NCBI GenBank assembly: GCA_905211485.1 | Contig: CAJMAW010000058.1 | Location: 1-18,954 of the forward strand | Source of the DNA: an uncultured Lentisphaeria bacterium | Lineage (GTDB): Bacteria; Verrucomicrobiota; Lentisphaeria; Victivallales; UBA1829 | Length of the DNA: 18,954 bases | Direction of reading: 5' to 3' | Part shown: positions 7,308 to 14,962 of the stretch, piece by piece | Position numbering within the stretch: position 1 is the stretch's first letter | How the letters are laid out: each line of letters begins with the position of its first letter | Notes under the pieces: model-generated | Seen by the model: only the letters and a program-made list of their open reading frames with translations | Told to the model about the DNA's origin: nothing | The model's database searches: none | Program-made: the position numbers and the translations under genes

Positions 7308-10112
7308 ATGGACAGTTTGGACAGGACAATCCTGTTGTTTTCGATCGTTTGTTTCCTTCTCTTCTCCGGAGGGCTCCTGATCCTTTTCATCCTGCTCCTG
7401 TACATCAAATCCAGAATCGAAAGTCTGGAACAGAAAATGCAGCTCCTTCTTTCCGGAAAAACTCATCCGGATGCCTCCTCTTCTTCTTCCCTTCCGTCCT
7501 CCGGGAATGACAAGGATCTGCCTGACACCGCAGCCCGCGCTCCGGATCCGCTTGTATCCCGGGGAGCTTCTGAAGAAAGCAACGGCAAGAGAGAGAAACA
7601 GGTCATTTCCACTTTCTGCCGCGGGTATGAGACTTCCTCCCCCTTCCTCCTTTCCAGGAATCAGCATCCGGCAAGAAACTCTCCCGGAAACTTCCCCCGC
7701 CCAGCTGCTGGCGCATCCCCCCGTAGTACTGCGGCGGCGGGGACTTCGCCTGCTTCCGCTTCTGCCGTCCTTTCTGACGCTTTGCCCAGTCCCGCCGACA
7801 CGGAGGAAGAATGCAGGGCTCAAAAGCCCGGAACTCCTCCCCTTCCTCCGGGACGGGAAAAGAAAACGGGAAAAAACTCCCATGCAGACAAGGAGACGAA
7901 CGAAGCAGAAGAAATGGAAAACCGTGCAAACCGGATTCTCCGGAAAATCTGGATCTGGATTCTTGCGGGGGAAGAACCCCGTTCGGAATCCGTTTCCATG
8001 GAATATGCCGTGGCAAGCACATGGCTTCTGAGATTTTCCGTCCTGATTCTTCTTTCCGGGATCGGTTTTTTCCTGAAATATTCGATTCAGAATGACCTGA
8101 TCGGGGAGGCCGGACGAGTCATTTTGAGTTTTGCCGCCTCTTCAGGACTTCTGATCGGCGCCTGGCGTTTGTACCGGACACGTTACCGGATAATCGGTTC
8201 GGGACTGGCAGGAGGCGCCATTGCCGCCTTTTATTTCAGCTGTTACGCGGCGGGGCCGATGTATCACCTGCTTCCGGGATCTCTGGTGTTTGCCATGATG
8301 TGCTGCGTGACGCTCGGGGCATGTCTTCTGGCGCTCAGGACCGATTCCCTTCTGATGAGCATTCTGGGCACGGCGGGCGGATATCTGACTCCGATTCTTC
8401 TTTCCACCGGCGAACGCAATCTGACAGGGCTCTACTCGTATATGACTCTGATCGGAGCGGGGCTTTTCCTCCTTGCACGGAAAAAACACTGGCATCTTCT
8501 GAATGCCTTGTCCCTCTGTTTCACCTGCGGGATTTTCGGGATGTCCCTGCGGGGATATGCGCCCGGAGAATTTCCCGTCTGCTTCAGTTTTCTGACGGTC
8601 TTTTTTCTTCTTTTCTCCTTCATTCCGATTCACCGCCACCTCTCCGAACGGGAAGGAATCACCTGGATTGAAACGCTCATGCTTCTCATCAACGTTTCAT
8701 TTTACTTCTGCTTCGCCTGGGATCTTCTCGGCCGGAGGCTTGGAGAGGGAATGAATGATCTGCGCTGGCGGGCCCTTCTGACAGCGGCTCTGGCGGCGTT
8801 TTATTTCCTTCAGGGATGGATTTTTTCAGGGAAGCGTTTCCGCTGCGAAAATCTCCTGAGGAGCATGACGGGACTGGGTTTTTTCTTTATGACCATCACC
8901 ATCCCGATTCTGTTCACCAAAGAGATTCTGGTGATATTCCTTTCTCTGCAGGGATTGCTTCTTGTCTGGTTCTCGCTCCGTTTCCGGAGCCGGACCGTGC
9001 TCGGAATGGCGCTTCTGCTCTATCTCCTGCTTCTGCCGTATGTCACAGGCTCGGGCCTGATCGCTTTTCATAAACAGCTCGATCCGGGAAATTACTGGGC
9101 GGATTTTCTGCCGAGAATGTTGAAATTCGCCTTTTTCTGCGCCTCGCTCTTCGGCTCCGCCTTTCTTCTTTCGAGAGAAGGGGCGCGCCGGGAGGAGGAA
9201 TGCTTTCCCGGAAATCATCCCGGCGGCGGAGACGAAAAACTGTTTTCTGAACAGCAGCAGGGGAGAACTCTGAATCGGATTCTGAAAATTCTTTCCGTTC
9301 TTGCTTGTGCCGCGGGCGGGATTGTGCTTTTCTGCTATCTGCATCTGGAGCTGGCGGCTTTTTCGGACGCGCTGTATCCGCCGATGAAGGAGAGTGTTCT
9401 TTCCCTGATCTGGATTGCCGCCGTACTGCTTGTGCTGCTGTTCCCGGGCAGGAGGCCGGCAGGGGCGATCCGGACGGGGATCGCTGTGATTCTGCTCTTT
9501 TTGTTTTGCTGTAAACTCCTGTTTGCGGATGCTTCCGCCTGGGAGGTGGACTGGTCCGGAATGCTTTTCCCCGGAACATTGCGGGGGGCGTCTTTCCCGG
9601 AGGCGTTGATGCTGCGCATAGCGGATTTTCTGCCTTATGCGATTCTCTGCGGATTCGTCTCCCGTCTTCTCACGCGGAAGGGAAGGAAGGATCTGGGGCT
9701 TTTCTGCGCCTTCTGCGGACTGGGGGTGCTGTTCTGTTTTTCCACCTTGGAGCTTTCGACGGCCTTGTCTCTCTTCGTCCCCGGTCTTCGGAGCGGCGGG
9801 ATTTCCGTGCTCTGGGGGCTTTTCGCTCTTGGAATGCTGTTTTCCGGGATCCGGGGAAACAGCAGAACTCTGCGTTACGCGGGACTCCTGCTCTTCCTGC
9901 TGACGTCTTTCAAAATTTTCTTCTATGACCTGGAAAGCCTTTCGGACATGTGGCGTTATTTCGCCTTCCTTCTTCTGGGGGCGCTGACGCTCGGCGGGGC
10001 GTTTGTCTGCGTGCGTTTCAAAGATTCCTTCCATACAGCTACAGCTTCCTCCACCTCAGACAGGGGCGATCCCACGGAAGATAGGAAGAACTCCACGGGG
10101 AAGAAAGCTTGA
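7308..10112 (+). CDS. DUF2339 family polytopic membrane protein
   Basis: A 934-residue integral membrane protein matching the DUF2339 predicted-membrane-protein family, whose function is not established. It begins with one hydrophobic helix (about 8-33) and a short helical stretch (35-50). About 155 residues of low-complexity Ser/Pro/Ala/Lys-rich linker follow (about 50-205). From about 210 comes the conserved core: WLLRFSVLILLSGIGFFLKYSIQ, then GSGLAGGAIAAFYFSCYAA and ILGTAGGYLTPILLSTGERN, all typical of the family, followed by a long series of hydrophobic helices to near the end. I start it at the ATG at 7308 with GGGAG seven bases upstream; a TTG six bases earlier would leave only one base after that site. 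It stands alone, divergent from mraZ. The core is clear and the linker length is probably lineage-specific. Confidence 0.88.
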   Translation: MDSLDRTILLFSIVCFLLFSGGLLILFILLLYIKSRIESLEQKMQLLLSGKTHPDASSSSSLPSSGNDKDLPDTAARAPDPLVSRGASEESNGKREKQVISTFCRGYETSSPFLLSRNQHPARNSPGNFPRPAAGASPRSTAAAGTSPASASAVLSDALPSPADTEEECRAQKPGTPPLPPGREKKTGKNSHADKETNEAEEMENRANRILRKIWIWILAGEEPRSESVSMEYAVASTWLLRFSVLILLSGIGFFLKYSIQNDLIGEAGRVILSFAASSGLLIGAWRLYRTRYRIIGSGLAGGAIAAFYFSCYAAGPMYHLLPGSLVFAMMCCVTLGACLLALRTDSLLMSILGTAGGYLTPILLSTGERNLTGLYSYMTLIGAGLFLLARKKHWHLLNALSLCFTCGIFGMSLRGYAPGEFPVCFSFLTVFFLLFSFIPIHRHLSEREGITWIETLMLLINVSFYFCFAWDLLGRRLGEGMNDLRWRALLTAALAAFYFLQGWIFSGKRFRCENLLRSMTGLGFFFMTITIPILFTKEILVIFLSLQGLLLVWFSLRFRSRTVLGMALLLYLLLLPYVTGSGLIAFHKQLDPGNYWADFLPRMLKFAFFCASLFGSAFLLSREGARREEECFPGNHPGGGDEKLFSEQQQGRTLNRILKILSVLACAAGGIVLFCYLHLELAAFSDALYPPMKESVLSLIWIAAVLLVLLFPGRRPAGAIRTGIAVILLFLFCCKLLFADASAWEVDWSGMLFPGTLRGASFPEALMLRIADFLPYAILCGFVSRLLTRKGRKDLGLFCAFCGLGVLFCFSTLELSTALSLFVPGLRSGGISVLWGLFALGMLFSGIRGNSRTLRYAGLLLFLLTSFKIFFYDLESLSDMWRYFAFLLLGALTLGGAFVCVRFKDSFHTATASSTSDRGDPTEDRKNSTGKKA

Positions 10113-10313
10113 AGGCGGAAATCAAAGGCCATTATGCAGAAGATACAGACTATGATCCAGACGCGTTGACGGTGAAATCATCCCGCTCAGAACGATTCCC
10201 CTCTCTCTGAAAAAAACAAATTTTCTTTTTCGATGCGGCAATGTCTGCATTGACCCCCTTCCTGCCGGATGGTGGCAGATCGGAGGGGGAGGAATATCAG
10301 CGGCGGCAGCGGT
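10113..10313. other. Convergent gap with a weak A/T-rich inverted repeat
   Basis: No gene is seen between the DUF2339 gene and truA. At 10209-10231 GAAAAA pairs with TTTTTC around an A/T-rich centre, and a small hairpin CAATG-TCTG-CATTG lies at 10239-10252. They could give weak two-way termination, but neither is a strong GC stem with a T-run. Confidence 0.3.
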
Positions 10314-11225
10314 TCAGCGGTAGATCATGGTATGGAAAGGGGGTTCTTCCAGAGAATCCTGCTCCCATTCTCCGTAGCGGTAGAAGACCTTTTTCAGGAA
10401 GAGGCCTCTGGCGGGGGCGGTGTCCTTGCAGCGGAGACGGTCCCGGGATTCCAGCATGGAGCGGATGTCGTCCGGCCTGAGTTTCCCGCGTCCGACGAAA
10501 GCGAGGGATCCGGCCATGCTGCGGACCATTTTATACAGGAAGCCGTCGCCGAGAAAATACAGGCAGACTAGAGGACCGAAACATTTGACCTCGGTACGGA
10601 GGATGGCGCGGACGGGGTCGTCCACGAGTTTGTTCTGGACCGTGAAAGTGGAAAAATCGTGTGTGCCCTGGAGAAAGGCGATGGCTTCGCGCATTTCGTC
10701 GATCTTCGTCAGATCATGGAGATGCCAGCAGTAGCGGTTGACGAAGGGATTCAGATCGCCTGTGTTGATGACATAGACATACGATTTTGCCAGCGCGTCA
10801 TGACGCGCATTGAATGAGGGATCCACAAGTTCTGCGCTCCGGATGCGGATGTCGTCCGGCAGGATGCGGTTCAGAGCCTTTTTGACTTTCCAGTCCGGAA
10901 TATACGGAGATTCCGGTGCTCGGAAGGAGGCGCACATGCCCAGCGCGTGCACGCCGGAATCGGTACGGCTGCTGCCCTGTACGCTGATCTTGCTTTCCGA
11001 AGCGAAAAGACGCTTCAGACGGTCTTCAAGGATTTCCTGTACCGTGATGTTGTTCGTCTGGTACTGCCAGCCGTGATAGGCTGTGCCGTCGAAACAGAAT
11101 TCGAGTTTGAAGGTCCTGAGACCCGTCGGCGCAGGGGAGGCGGTGACGGCTGTTTCCGCTGTTTCCGGGGCTCCCGCTGTTTCCGGGGGGTCCATGGATT
11201 CTTGTACAAGGGTGTTGTCTGTCAT
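10314..11225 (-). CDS. truA: tRNA pseudouridine(38-40) synthase TruA
   Basis: Converts uridines 38-40 of the tRNA anticodon arm to pseudouridine. The 303 residues contain the TruA core from about residue 37: FCFDGTAYHGWQYQ, then the catalytic loop SSRTDSGVHA (85-94) with nucleophile Asp89, SFNARHDALAKSYVY, the HDFSTF motif and GDGFLYKMVRSMAGSL near the C-terminus. All are in family order. The start at 11225 adds an Ala/Thr/Pro/Glu-rich extension of about 36 residues built partly from an ETA repeat (separate entry). No good ribosome site precedes 11225, nor the internal Met at residue 11, so the exact start is uncertain. It has its own promoter and diverges from the GH78 gene. Confidence 0.93.
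   Translation of the reverse strand: MTDNTLVQESMDPPETAGAPETAETAVTASPAPTGLRTFKLEFCFDGTAYHGWQYQTNNITVQEILEDRLKRLFASESKISVQGSSRTDSGVHALGMCASFRAPESPYIPDWKVKKALNRILPDDIRIRSAELVDPSFNARHDALAKSYVYVINTGDLNPFVNRYCWHLHDLTKIDEMREAIAFLQGTHDFSTFTVQNKLVDDPVRAILRTEVKCFGPLVCLYFLGDGFLYKMVRSMAGSLAFVGRGKLRPDDIRSMLESRDRLRCKDTAPARGLFLKKVFYRYGEWEQDSLEEPPFHTMIYR
11149..11193 (-). repeat. 9-bp tandem repeat in the 5' end of truA
   Basis: Five consecutive nine-base units (plus-strand order): GCTGTTTCC, GCTGTTTCC, GGGGCTCCC, GCTGTTTCC, GGGGGGTCC. Three are identical. On the coding strand they give the PETAGAPETAETA part of TruA's N-terminal extension. Unit length is a multiple of three, so copy-number change would keep the frame. 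Confidence 0.8.
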
Positions 11226-11291
11226 GAGATCTCGGGTACGCCTCTTCTTCTTGTTCCGATTGTCCGCCGCGTCCGGTTTTCTGGAAGGTGT

Positions 11292-11319
11292 AATATAGTT
11301 CGCCCTTGTTTTTTTTCAA
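11292..11319 (-). promoter_or_regulatory. Promoter of truA
   Basis: On the minus strand, TTGAAA (11314-11319) and TATATT (11292-11297), each matching five of six consensus positions, are separated by 16 A-rich bases. Transcription would begin near 11285, about 60 bases before the truA start. Confidence 0.6.
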
Positions 11320-11339
11320 GCCGGAGAAGGAATCGGACC

Positions 11340-11366
11340 GGGGGGGCAGCGGGTCCGGCGGGGGGG
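11340..11366 (+). other. Canonical G-quadruplex motif between divergent promoters
   Basis: The plus strand has G7 (11340-11346), CAGC, GGG (11351-11353), a six-base TCCGGC loop, then G7 (11360-11366). Splitting the first G7 as GGG-G-GGG gives four runs of three with loops of 1, 4 and 6, which meets the standard motif definition. It is upstream of both promoters. Confidence 0.6.
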
Positions 11367-11430
11367 GAGAGTCTTTGAACGAATTGTGCTGTTTTTTGAA
11401 GAAAAAGTCAAGGTATGTTTTGGATTTCCA

Positions 11431-11439
11431 TGGTACAAT
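11431..11439 (+). promoter_or_regulatory. Extended -10 promoter element for the GH78 gene
   Basis: TGGTACAAT matches the extended -10 form (TG, one base, then a five-of-six hexamer). There is no convincing -35 at 16-18 bases upstream, as is common for extended -10 promoters. Predicted start near 11446 gives a leader of about 98 bases. Confidence 0.4.
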
Positions 11440-11543
11440 TCAGACATCATCTAAGAAGTCGCAGGAAAGGACCAAAGCGACATTCTCTCCTCTTTTCCGG
11501 ACGGTCCGGAAAGCGGAGCAAACTCACAGGAGGAAAAACAACA

Positions 11544-14174
11544 ATGCTTCAGGCATACGATCTCAGAGTGGAATACCGGAAAAATCCGCTGGGCATGGAC
11601 GAAACATCGCCGCGCTTTTCCTATAAACTTTCCGGTTCTTCGTCATCGCAGAGCGCATATCGTATTCTGGTGAGAAGAAGTGAATGCGGGGAGGTGCTTT
11701 GGGACAGCGGCTTTATCCCGTCCGGCGAAAGCGTTCAGATTGTCTACCGAGGTGCTCCCCTTCAGCCCCACACCCGCTATGACTGGGCCGTCTCCGTGCG
11801 TGACGAGGAGGGGGTGGAAGGTCCCTGGAGCTGCGAAGAAGCCTTCTTTGAAACCGGATTTCTCGGCCGTCACTGGAAGGCGTCCTGGATCACGGGATCT
11901 TCGGAACTTGTCTGGAACCGGAGGCCGCCGCAGCGTCTGGCAAGGGAATTTACGCTCGGGGAGCGCGTGAGGAAGGCGCGTCTGCGCATCACGGCACTGG
12001 GGCTGTATGAGGCATATATCAACGGGGAGGGGGTGAGCGCCAACTGTTTCACACCCGGATGGACAGATTACTTCAACCGTGTCCAGTATCAGGTTTATGA
12101 TGTGACAAGGCTTCTGAAAGGAGGCCTCAACAATCTTTCCGTCCTTCTCGGAGACGGCTGGTTCTGCGGGAGCATTGCCCGGAACTGGGAAGGCGGCGCT
12201 CCGACCTACGGGAAACATCCGGCACTGAAGGCGGAACTGGCTGTCGAAATGGAAAACGGGGAGAGTTTTCTCCTGGTCACGGACCGCGAATGGAGCGTTC
12301 TCCCCGACGGACCCGTCCGCATGAGCGATATCTACATGGGGGAAAGCTATGACGCCTCCGTGGACAACACGGCCTGGAAACAGCCCGGATTTCTCAATTC
12401 CGGAGCCGTGCGCTGCGGCAGAGCCGTCGAGGAATCCCACCCCTCCGTCCGGATGGACTGGCAGAGCGGAGCAGACATCCGCCGGGTGATGGAATTGAAA
12501 CCGCGAAAGATCACGCGCCGTCCATCCTCGGGTGTTTATCTGGTTGATTTCGGGCAGAATCTCACGGGGAGGGAGCGCTTCTGTGTGAAGAATTCTGATC
12601 CCGGTGCATGCATAGTCATCCGTCACGGGGAAATGCTCCGGGAGGACGGCTCCCTCTATACGGAAAACCTGCGCAATGCTCTTGCCACCACCACTTATTT
12701 CTGCGGAGGGAAGGAAAGCGAATCCTACGAACCCGTCTTCACGTTCTACGGATTCCGCTATCTCGAAATCAGCGGATGGCCCGGCGAGCTTAGTGCCGAT
12801 TCGATCAGCGCTCAGGTGATCTGTTCGGATCTGGAAAAAACGGGGGATTTCTCCTGCTCGGATCCGCTGCTGAATCAGCTGTATTCCAATATCGTGTGGG
12901 GACAGCGCGGAAACTTCCTGGATGTGCCGACGGACTGTCCACAGCGCGATGAACGCCTGGGATGGACCGGTGACACACAGGTCTTCGCCAATATCGCAAC
13001 TTATAATATGTACGCGCCCGCATTTTATACGAAATGGATCACCGATTTGAATCTCTGTCTCATCAAAGGGAACGGCTGTTTCGCCCATTTCGCTCCGAAT
13101 CCCTATCCGCGGGAGGGAAGACTCCCCGCCACCGGTTGGTCCGATGCCGGACTCATCTGCCCCAAAGTCCTTTTCGACAAATATGGCGATACCCGGCTCC
13201 TCTCCCTGTATTATCAGCACATGGCCCATTATCTGGACTGGCAGATTTCCCATTCCGGCGGTTCGTACATCGTCTCCAACGCCTGTTACGGGGACTGGCT
13301 CAACATGGACGCCCCCACTCCGGAACATTTCATATCCAGTGCCTATCTGTGCGGCATGCTTTCCCTGCTCTCCGAACTGGCGGGGCTCATCGGCCTTGGC
13401 ATGGAAGCCGAACGGCGCTCCCGGATGGCTGCCGAGGCAAAGGCGGCGTTTGCAAAGGAATTCTTCCTGCCGGACGGTACGATCTGCGTCAGAACCCAGA
13501 CCGCCGCCCTCCTCGCCTTCCATTTTGATCTGGTCCCGGAGCACGCAAGAACCCAGACCGCCGCCTTCCTGGTGGACGACATCCGGAATGCAAGAGATCT
13601 CCACCTCAGCACCGGCTTCCTCGGCACCCCGCTGCTCCTGCCCGTCCTGACGAAAATCGGAGAAGTCGATCTGGCATACGAACTCCTGCTTCAGAAATCT
13701 TTTCCCGGATGGCTCTATCCCGTCACCCAGGGCGCAACGACCATGTGGGAACGATGGAACAGCTGGTCGGACAAAGACGGTTTCGGAGATGTCGGGATGA
13801 ATTCCTTCAATCATTATGCCTACGGAGCCGTCGGAGAATGGTTTTTTGAAAGCATCTGCGGGATCTCTCCTGCGGAGAAACGCTCTCTCGGCAATCGGGC
13901 TTTCAAACGTTTCCGTCTTGCACCGTGTCCCGGAAACGCACTCGCTTCCGCAGGCGCCGAGTTTGAATCGCCTTATGGAAAAATCGTTTCCAAATGGAGG
14001 CGCGGGGATGGAAACAGTCTGCACTGGGAATTTACCGTCCCCTGCAACACCGTCGCCGAAATCGTTTTCCCGGGAAAGGTCCGGACGAATCCGGAGGAGC
14101 TGAAGGGAATCCGCATCGCGGAAGGAAAAATCGAAGCGCTTCCCGGAACCTATGAATTCGATCTGACCCTCTGA
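11544..14174 (+). CDS. Alpha-L-rhamnosidase, glycoside hydrolase family 78
   Basis: Releases terminal alpha-L-rhamnose from glycans or glycosides. The 876 residues follow the GH78 plan: N-terminal Fn3-like beta domain (LRVEYRKNPLGMDETSPRFS, 7-26), a carbohydrate-binding-like beta domain (about 110-280, with GLYEAYINGE and FTPGWTDY), linker, then an (alpha/alpha)6 catalytic barrel. The barrel has the family signature DCPQRDERLGWTGD (464-477, Glu470 the expected general acid) and MWERWNSW (734-741, Glu736 the expected base), followed by a C-terminal beta domain. No signal peptide is present, so it probably acts in the cytoplasm on imported small glycosides. The start at 11544 is fixed by AGGAGG ten bases upstream and the family N-terminus; 43 more in-frame codons upstream are rejected. 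No transporter or regulator is adjacent. Substrate is not predictable. Confidence 0.93.
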   Translation: MLQAYDLRVEYRKNPLGMDETSPRFSYKLSGSSSSQSAYRILVRRSECGEVLWDSGFIPSGESVQIVYRGAPLQPHTRYDWAVSVRDEEGVEGPWSCEEAFFETGFLGRHWKASWITGSSELVWNRRPPQRLAREFTLGERVRKARLRITALGLYEAYINGEGVSANCFTPGWTDYFNRVQYQVYDVTRLLKGGLNNLSVLLGDGWFCGSIARNWEGGAPTYGKHPALKAELAVEMENGESFLLVTDREWSVLPDGPVRMSDIYMGESYDASVDNTAWKQPGFLNSGAVRCGRAVEESHPSVRMDWQSGADIRRVMELKPRKITRRPSSGVYLVDFGQNLTGRERFCVKNSDPGACIVIRHGEMLREDGSLYTENLRNALATTTYFCGGKESESYEPVFTFYGFRYLEISGWPGELSADSISAQVICSDLEKTGDFSCSDPLLNQLYSNIVWGQRGNFLDVPTDCPQRDERLGWTGDTQVFANIATYNMYAPAFYTKWITDLNLCLIKGNGCFAHFAPNPYPREGRLPATGWSDAGLICPKVLFDKYGDTRLLSLYYQHMAHYLDWQISHSGGSYIVSNACYGDWLNMDAPTPEHFISSAYLCGMLSLLSELAGLIGLGMEAERRSRMAAEAKAAFAKEFFLPDGTICVRTQTAALLAFHFDLVPEHARTQTAAFLVDDIRNARDLHLSTGFLGTPLLLPVLTKIGEVDLAYELLLQKSFPGWLYPVTQGATTMWERWNSWSDKDGFGDVGMNSFNHYAYGAVGEWFFESICGISPAEKRSLGNRAFKRFRLAPCPGNALASAGAEFESPYGKIVSKWRRGDGNSLHWEFTVPCNTVAEIVFPGKVRTNPEELKGIRIAEGKIEALPGTYEFDLTL
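13491..13565 (+). repeat. 18-bp direct repeat inside the GH78 gene
   Basis: AGAACCCAGACCGCCGCC occurs at 13491-13508 and again at 13548-13565, 57 bases apart and in the same frame. Both copies encode RTQTAA. The first copy sits where GH78 enzymes usually have a TQTA-type motif; the second falls where sequences are normally divergent. It could be a small in-frame duplication or conversion, or chance under codon bias. Confidence 0.6.
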
Positions 14175-14220
14175 CCGGGGATCTGAGCGGGGAATGTGAA
14201 AGTCTGAATTGAAAAGTAAA

Positions 14221-14260
14221 AAAAGGGAGGGGAAAAAGATACACCCCTCCTTTTCCCTGA
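14221..14260 (+). terminator. Possible terminator after the GH78 gene
   Basis: AAAAGGGAGGGG (14221-14232) pairs with CCCCTCCTTTT (14244-14254), with one bulged G and an 11-base loop, about 47 bases after the GH78 stop. The T-run is part of the stem, then CCCTGATTT follows. Confidence 0.5.
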
Positions 14261-14282
14261 TTTCCCCGCAAAAAGCGGAAAA

Positions 14283-14330
14283 AAGAAAGCCCGTCCGGAA
14301 TATGCAGAGAGACGGGCTTTCTTCTTCCTG
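14283..14330 (+). terminator. Strong hairpin downstream of the GH78 gene
   Basis: GAAAGCCCGTC (14285-14295) pairs perfectly with GACGGGCTTTC (14311-14321), extended by two A-T pairs, with a 15-base loop. CTTCTTCC follows on the plus strand. On the minus strand the stem is followed by TTTTTTCC, so it could stop transcription from either side. Confidence 0.7.
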
Positions 14331-14542
14331 CCGCCCTTGCGGCCGCCGTTTTTTCCGGGCATTTTCCCCCGGGGAACAGGTTTCCCCCTGGGGAGGGGTT
14401 TTTCTCCGGAGACGGGGAAATGAAAAAGAGAATACGCTGTTTTTTCAGGTTTCCTTGTCCGGAAGGGACTTGTATTTTCCATTTGACGCGGCATAGTTGA
14501 AATAGTCCGTATTCAGTCAAGAAGAAAGGGGGGAATGGAAAG
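14331..14542. other. Gene-free, hairpin-dense stretch before the lipoprotein gene
   Basis: The whole gap after the GH78 gene is 368 bases. Beyond the two hairpins listed, it holds TTTCCCCC-GGGGA twice, 18 bases apart (14363-14375 and 14381-14394). Each copy is near-palindromic, and the two can also pair with each other. No coding frame has a start and ribosome site of its own. The lipoprotein gene's ribosome site (a run of G at about 14528-14533) ends the stretch. Confidence 0.45.
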
Positions 14543-14962
14543 ATGAAGTATTCTGCCGTTTGCCTGTTTTCCCGTGCCCGTGCGGCCGGGATGAGGGCGG
14601 GGGTGCTGTTGTTGCCGTCGTCTTTGTCCTGCGGGCTGCTGCTGTCGTCCTGTGTGTCTTTTCGGTCTGTGGAGGAGCGTCTGAAGAAGGATTTTGTACG
14701 GGAATCCTTCTCCTCTGCGGAGTCTGGCGGAACTTTTCCCCCGCGGAATGTTTATTACGATGTGCTTCGGAGGGAGGACGGCGCGGTCGTCATTACCGTC
14801 CGGGACCGCTCTGCATTCCGCTGGAAATCCCTCCCCGCGCAGCGTTTCCCGAACGTTTATCCTCTTCCCGCCCCGAATCCGTCCCATCCTCTCCGCGCCG
14901 TGTGGGGGCCTCCTGATCCCGCCCCGTTTTCACCCCCGGGAGCGGGTCAGGCCTGGAACTGA
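14543..14962 (+). CDS. Putative small lipoprotein of unknown function
   Basis: The predicted 139-residue product has a basic N-terminal region (Arg11, Arg13, Arg18), a hydrophobic stretch (20-36) and a lipobox L34-S-S-C37, so Cys37 would be lipidated and the mature protein anchored in the outer or inner membrane. The mature part begins VSFRSVEERLKKDF, then a beta-like segment (VYYDVLRREDGAVVITVRDRSAFRWKS), and ends in a Pro-rich tail. I do not recognise a family. A G-rich ribosome site (AAAGGGGGG) lies about ten bases upstream of the ATG; the Met at residue 17 would also give a neat signal peptide but lacks one. A terminator follows its stop. The GC-rich, Pro-rich tail leaves some doubt that the frame is fully real. 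Confidence 0.5.
   Translation: MKYSAVCLFSRARAAGMRAGVLLLPSSLSCGLLLSSCVSFRSVEERLKKDFVRESFSSAESGGTFPPRNVYYDVLRREDGAVVITVRDRSAFRWKSLPAQRFPNVYPLPAPNPSHPLRAVWGPPDPAPFSPPGAGQAWN

Larger units (their letters stand above)
11226..11543. other. Divergent control region between truA and the GH78 gene
   Basis: These 318 bases hold the truA promoter, a G-quadruplex motif and the probable GH78 promoter (separate entries). The GH78 leader runs from about 11446, with AGGAGG at 11528-11533 just before the start. An open frame runs through the leader from 11415 in phase with the GH78 gene, but it lacks a ribosome site and family similarity. Confidence 0.6.

Noticed and set aside
8826..10034. 402-codon minus-strand frame opposite the DUF2339 gene
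   Set aside because: Its Arg/Gln/Pro-rich composition is that of an antisense reading of hydrophobic membrane codons, with no motif seen.
11415..11543. 43-codon N-terminal extension of the GH78 gene
   Set aside because: No ribosome site at 11415; the extension overlaps the predicted promoter, and the family N-terminus and AGGAGG both point to 11544.
11643..14024. 793-codon open frame on the minus strand opposite the rhamnosidase gene
   Set aside because: The sense strand encodes a complete GH78 enzyme; the antisense frame is a by-product of its composition.
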